In this document: piece after piece, positions 4,681 through 6,379 of the stretch
Layout of the letters: every line of letters begins with the position of its first letter
Position numbering within the stretch: the first letter of the stretch is position 1
Assembly: GCA_015233485.1 (NCBI GenBank)
Contig: JADFXO010000230.1
Span: 1 to 6,379 of the forward strand
From: Nitrospirota bacterium
Lineage (GTDB): Bacteria; Nitrospirota; Thermodesulfovibrionia; Thermodesulfovibrionales; Magnetobacteriaceae
Direction of reading: 5' to 3'
Length of the DNA stretch: 6,379 bases
Program-made: the position numbers and the translations under genes
The notes under the pieces: model-generated
Database searches by the model: none
Seen by the model: the letters and a program-made list of their open reading frames with translations, nothing else
Told to the model about the DNA's origin: nothing

Positions 4681-6096
4681 TTAAATCGTCAGGATTTTCA
4701 ATGCCCTAAGCCTGCTGGGGTGTTTGAGTTTTCTGAGGGCCTTTGCCTCGATTTGCCTGACACGTTCGCGGGTTATAGAAAGATGTCTTCCCACCTCTTC
4801 AAGTGTATGGTCCCTGTCAACACCTATGCCAAAGCGCATCCTGATAACCTTTTCTTCTTTAGCGGATAGCGTGCGCAGTACCTTTTGGACATATTCAGAC
4901 GCCTCGCTCTTTTCGGCGTCGGAAAACGGTGACGGGCTGTTTTTATCGCCAATAAAATCTTCAAGTTCTGTGTCTTCGTCGCCAACCGGTGTCTGAAGGG
5001 CTATAGGGTCCTGGATTGCCCTGAAGACTTCTTCCACCTTTTTTAATGGTACTTCGAGTTTTTGCGCAATTTCCTCATTAGTAGGCTCTCGGCCTAGTAT
5101 TTGTGTTATCTCCCTTGAGGTCTTCGTAACACGGTTGTAAAATTCCATCATGTGGACGGGGACGCGAATAGTCTTTGTCTGGTCAATCAGGGCACGCGTG
5201 ATTGCCTGCCTGATCCACCATGTGGCATAGGTGCTGAACTTAAACCCTTTCTCATATTTAAACTTGTCAACCGCCTTCATAAGTCCGATGTTGCCTTCCT
5301 GAATCAGATCAAGCAGGGGAAGGCCTCTGCCTACATAGTTTTTTGCTATATTGACGACAAGGCGCAGGTTTCTTGTGATAAGTTCGTTTTTCGCCTTGCT
5401 GACGAGTTCTTTTGCCTTAGAGACACGGTCCCACTTGCTTTTGAGGTCTTCGATCTTTATGCCTATCTCGGATTCAATACGTTTAGATTCGTATTTGATC
5501 TCCTTATACAGCGCTTCAACGTATGCCGGGTCTATTATATTGGAATAATTTTTCGTCGTTACAATCTCCGCCACATCATCAAACGTACCGAAAGGCCTTA
5601 CCTTGCTGTCGTAAAGGGTTATCTGTTCAAATAGTTCATCAAGGCGCTCAAGGGTAAGTTTCAGCGCCTCTTCTGCCCGTTCGTCTTCCATGAGGGTATC
5701 GTCGCTGAGATCAAGGCCTGCCTCGAACCTGTTGTAAATCGAGAACGAAGTAACGATTGTCTTAATAATATCCCTACCCTCTTCAAGGCTCTTGGCAAGT
5801 TCTGTCTCTTCGTCTTTACTGAGGATAGAAATGTCGCCCATCGAATGGAAATATGCCTGAACGAGGTCTTCAGTTTTTTCGTATCCTTCGATTTCATCTT
5901 CAGCTTCTAAAACAGGCGCCGCATTATCATGGTCAACGACCTTTACTCCCATGTCCTGGAGGAGATCCATGAGATCTTCTATCTCATCAGGTGAGAAAAA
6001 CTCTGACGGCAGGGCATCGTTTATTTCATCATAGGTCAGCGAACCACGTTTTTTCCCTATACTGATTATCTCTTCAAAAATGTCCTTCTCTTTCAT
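4681..6096 (-). CDS. rpoD: Primary sigma factor (group 1 sigma-70)
   Basis: The housekeeping sigma subunit that directs RNA polymerase to -35/-10 promoters. From the preferred ATG it has 471 residues. The first 55 or so (IISIGKKRGSLTYDEINDAL) are region 1.1, diagnostic for primary sigmas. Region 1.2 is DLVQAYFHSMGDISILSKDEE. A short non-conserved helical insert (about 120-235) is much smaller than that of E. coli. Region 2 follows: NLRLVVNIAKNYVGRGLPLL, DLIQEGNIGLMKAVDKF, FSTYATWWIRQAITRAL and TIRVPVHM, covering core binding and -10 melting. Region 3 contains GREPTNEEIAQKL, and region 4 ends DHTLEEVGRHLSITRERVRQ and IEAKALRKLKHPSR. The frame starts at a TTG at 6102, but ATG 6096 has GGGAG eight bases before it and is better placed. 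The common upstream partner dnaG is not seen in the 283 bp available. The TAA stop is followed by IS debris, with no clear terminator. Confidence 0.96.
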   Translation of the reverse strand: MKEKDIFEEIISIGKKRGSLTYDEINDALPSEFFSPDEIEDLMDLLQDMGVKVVDHDNAAPVLEAEDEIEGYEKTEDLVQAYFHSMGDISILSKDEETELAKSLEEGRDIIKTIVTSFSIYNRFEAGLDLSDDTLMEDERAEEALKLTLERLDELFEQITLYDSKVRPFGTFDDVAEIVTTKNYSNIIDPAYVEALYKEIKYESKRIESEIGIKIEDLKSKWDRVSKAKELVSKAKNELITRNLRLVVNIAKNYVGRGLPLLDLIQEGNIGLMKAVDKFKYEKGFKFSTYATWWIRQAITRALIDQTKTIRVPVHMMEFYNRVTKTSREITQILGREPTNEEIAQKLEVPLKKVEEVFRAIQDPIALQTPVGDEDTELEDFIGDKNSPSPFSDAEKSEASEYVQKVLRTLSAKEEKVIRMRFGIGVDRDHTLEEVGRHLSITRERVRQIEAKALRKLKHPSRLRALKILTI

Positions 6097-6204
6097 AAAC
6101 AAATCTCCCGGGTAGTATAATCCTTTGTCGTCACACTATCCTTTATCGGCCATTTATCGGCGCATCATCTGTCAGCTTTAATATTTCACAAAGCACAATC
6201 GTGC

Positions 6205-6234
6205 ATTGTATCATAAAATAAATGGTAAAATCAA
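6205..6234 (-). promoter_or_regulatory. Candidate rpoD promoter with extended -10
   Basis: On the minus strand TTGATT (6234-6229) is followed after 18 bases by TACAAT (6210-6205), preceded by TGA, giving an extended -10 TGATACAAT. The start would be near 6198, a leader of about 100 bases. A perfect TTGACA at 6244-6239 with TATTTT 18 bases on is an overlapping alternative, and TATACT at 6119-6114, close to the gene, lacks a good -35. Confidence 0.42.
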
Positions 6235-6253
6235 TATCTGTCAACACCCCTAC

Positions 6254-6270
6254 CACGGTAAATTTGTTCT
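6254..6270 (-). repeat. 17-bp repeat, inverted partner of 188-204
   Basis: CACGGTAAATTTGTTCT on the plus strand is the exact reverse complement of 188-204. It lies upstream of the rpoD promoter candidate and just downstream (in the minus direction) of a TATAAT at 6278-6273. Its distance to the outer repeat (82 bp) differs from that on the left (59 bp), so if both ends derive from one element they have diverged or lost sequence in between. Confidence 0.55.
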
Positions 6271-6352
6271 ACATTATACGCAGGCGGCAGTTACCGGTTT
6301 TTTTGACATCCGCAAGTAACGTGATGCTCAACTCTTTTGTTGTCCTTGTCCT

Positions 6353-6379
6353 GTCCGTCATTCCGGCTTGTCCGGAATC
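6353..6379. repeat. Dispersed palindromic repeat (REP-like), cut by the window end
   Basis: ATTCCGG (6360-6366) and CCGGAAT (6372-6378) form a perfect 7-bp stem around CTTGT, preceded by GTCCGTC. This GTCATTCCGG...CCGGAATC pattern is a familiar intergenic palindrome in many bacterial genomes, where it occurs in many copies. The first 15 bases recur inverted at 114-128. The element may continue beyond the window. Confidence 0.6.

Noticed and set aside
5152..5634. 160-codon plus-strand frame opposite rpoD
   Set aside because: It lies wholly antisense to the strongly conserved sigma factor and has no domain or start signal of its own.
6142..6161. Direct repeat TTTATCGGC at 6142-6150 and 6153-6161 in the rpoD leader
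   Set aside because: Two nine-base copies with two bases between them are too little to support a regulatory site or an iteron array.
6193..6209. Small inverted repeats GCAC-AATC-GTGC and ACAAT-CGTGC-ATTGT near the predicted rpoD start as a CIRCE-type heat-shock operator
   Set aside because: They do not match the CIRCE consensus (TTAGCACTC-N9-GAGTGCTAA), and arms of four to five bases are not significant.
6280..6305. Possible intrinsic terminator before the poly-T at about 6297-6304
   Set aside because: The preceding sequence contains only the short palindrome ACCGGT and no stable stem directly before the T run.
1..6379. CRISPR array, tRNA or rRNA gene
   Set aside because: No regularly spaced repeats with unique spacers and no recognisable tRNA or rRNA sequence were seen on either strand; the only tandem repeat is within the fmdB-like coding region.

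Overview
This window is an ordinary chromosomal stretch from a Gram-negative-type bacterium that has collected several decayed insertion sequences. It carries an arsenic-resistance operon, the gene for a primary (group 1) sigma factor, a truncated RodZ-like gene, a small zinc-ribbon gene and a DUF4160/DUF2442 pair. The promoters, ribosome-binding sites and start codons (ATG, with one GTG) are typically bacterial. The exact lineage cannot be fixed from the sequence. The RodZ-type gene and a multihaem-cytochrome-like fragment would fit Nitrospirota, deltaproteobacteria-like or anammox-type groups, but this is a weak inference.

Layout, left to right. Positions 1-215 are non-coding, AT-rich sequence holding two short repeats that recur inverted at the right end. 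At 216-743, on the minus strand, are a DUF4160 gene and a DUF2442 gene, 15 bp apart. At 792-1120 is a mosaic of broken genes: a C-terminal scrap resembling a c-type multihaem cytochrome (minus strand), then about 90 bp of an IS66-family transposase (plus strand). This junction has cut the 3' end of a RodZ-like gene (minus strand, 1050-1796), whose open frame now ends in antisense IS66 sequence. At 1797-1944 is a divergent intergenic region with a good sigma70-type promoter facing each way. At 1945-2331 is an FmdB-family zinc-ribbon gene whose C-terminus is a 15-bp tandem repeat.

At 2332-2477 is the ars control region, with nested AT-rich perfect palindromes next to the ribosome-binding site. 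At 2478-4265 is a tightly packed operon: arsC (thioredoxin-type arsenate reductase), arsR (arsenic-sensing repressor) and an ACR3-type arsenite exporter. Together they reduce arsenate to arsenite, pump it out, and control their own expression. Positions 4266-4680 hold remnants of an IS3-family transposase (plus strand) and the 5' end of a second transposase, probably IS1380-like (minus strand), meeting head-on.

At 4681-6096, on the minus strand, is a complete rpoD-like sigma factor. Its leader (6097-6270) has a plausible promoter. The last bases form a dispersed GTCATTCCGG-type palindromic repeat, cut by the window edge.

I found no convincing undescribed system. The observations most worth following up are the paired inverted repeats at the two window ends, the mosaic that beheads the RodZ-like gene, a hairpin over the start codon of the second transposase remnant, and the nested palindromes upstream of arsC.
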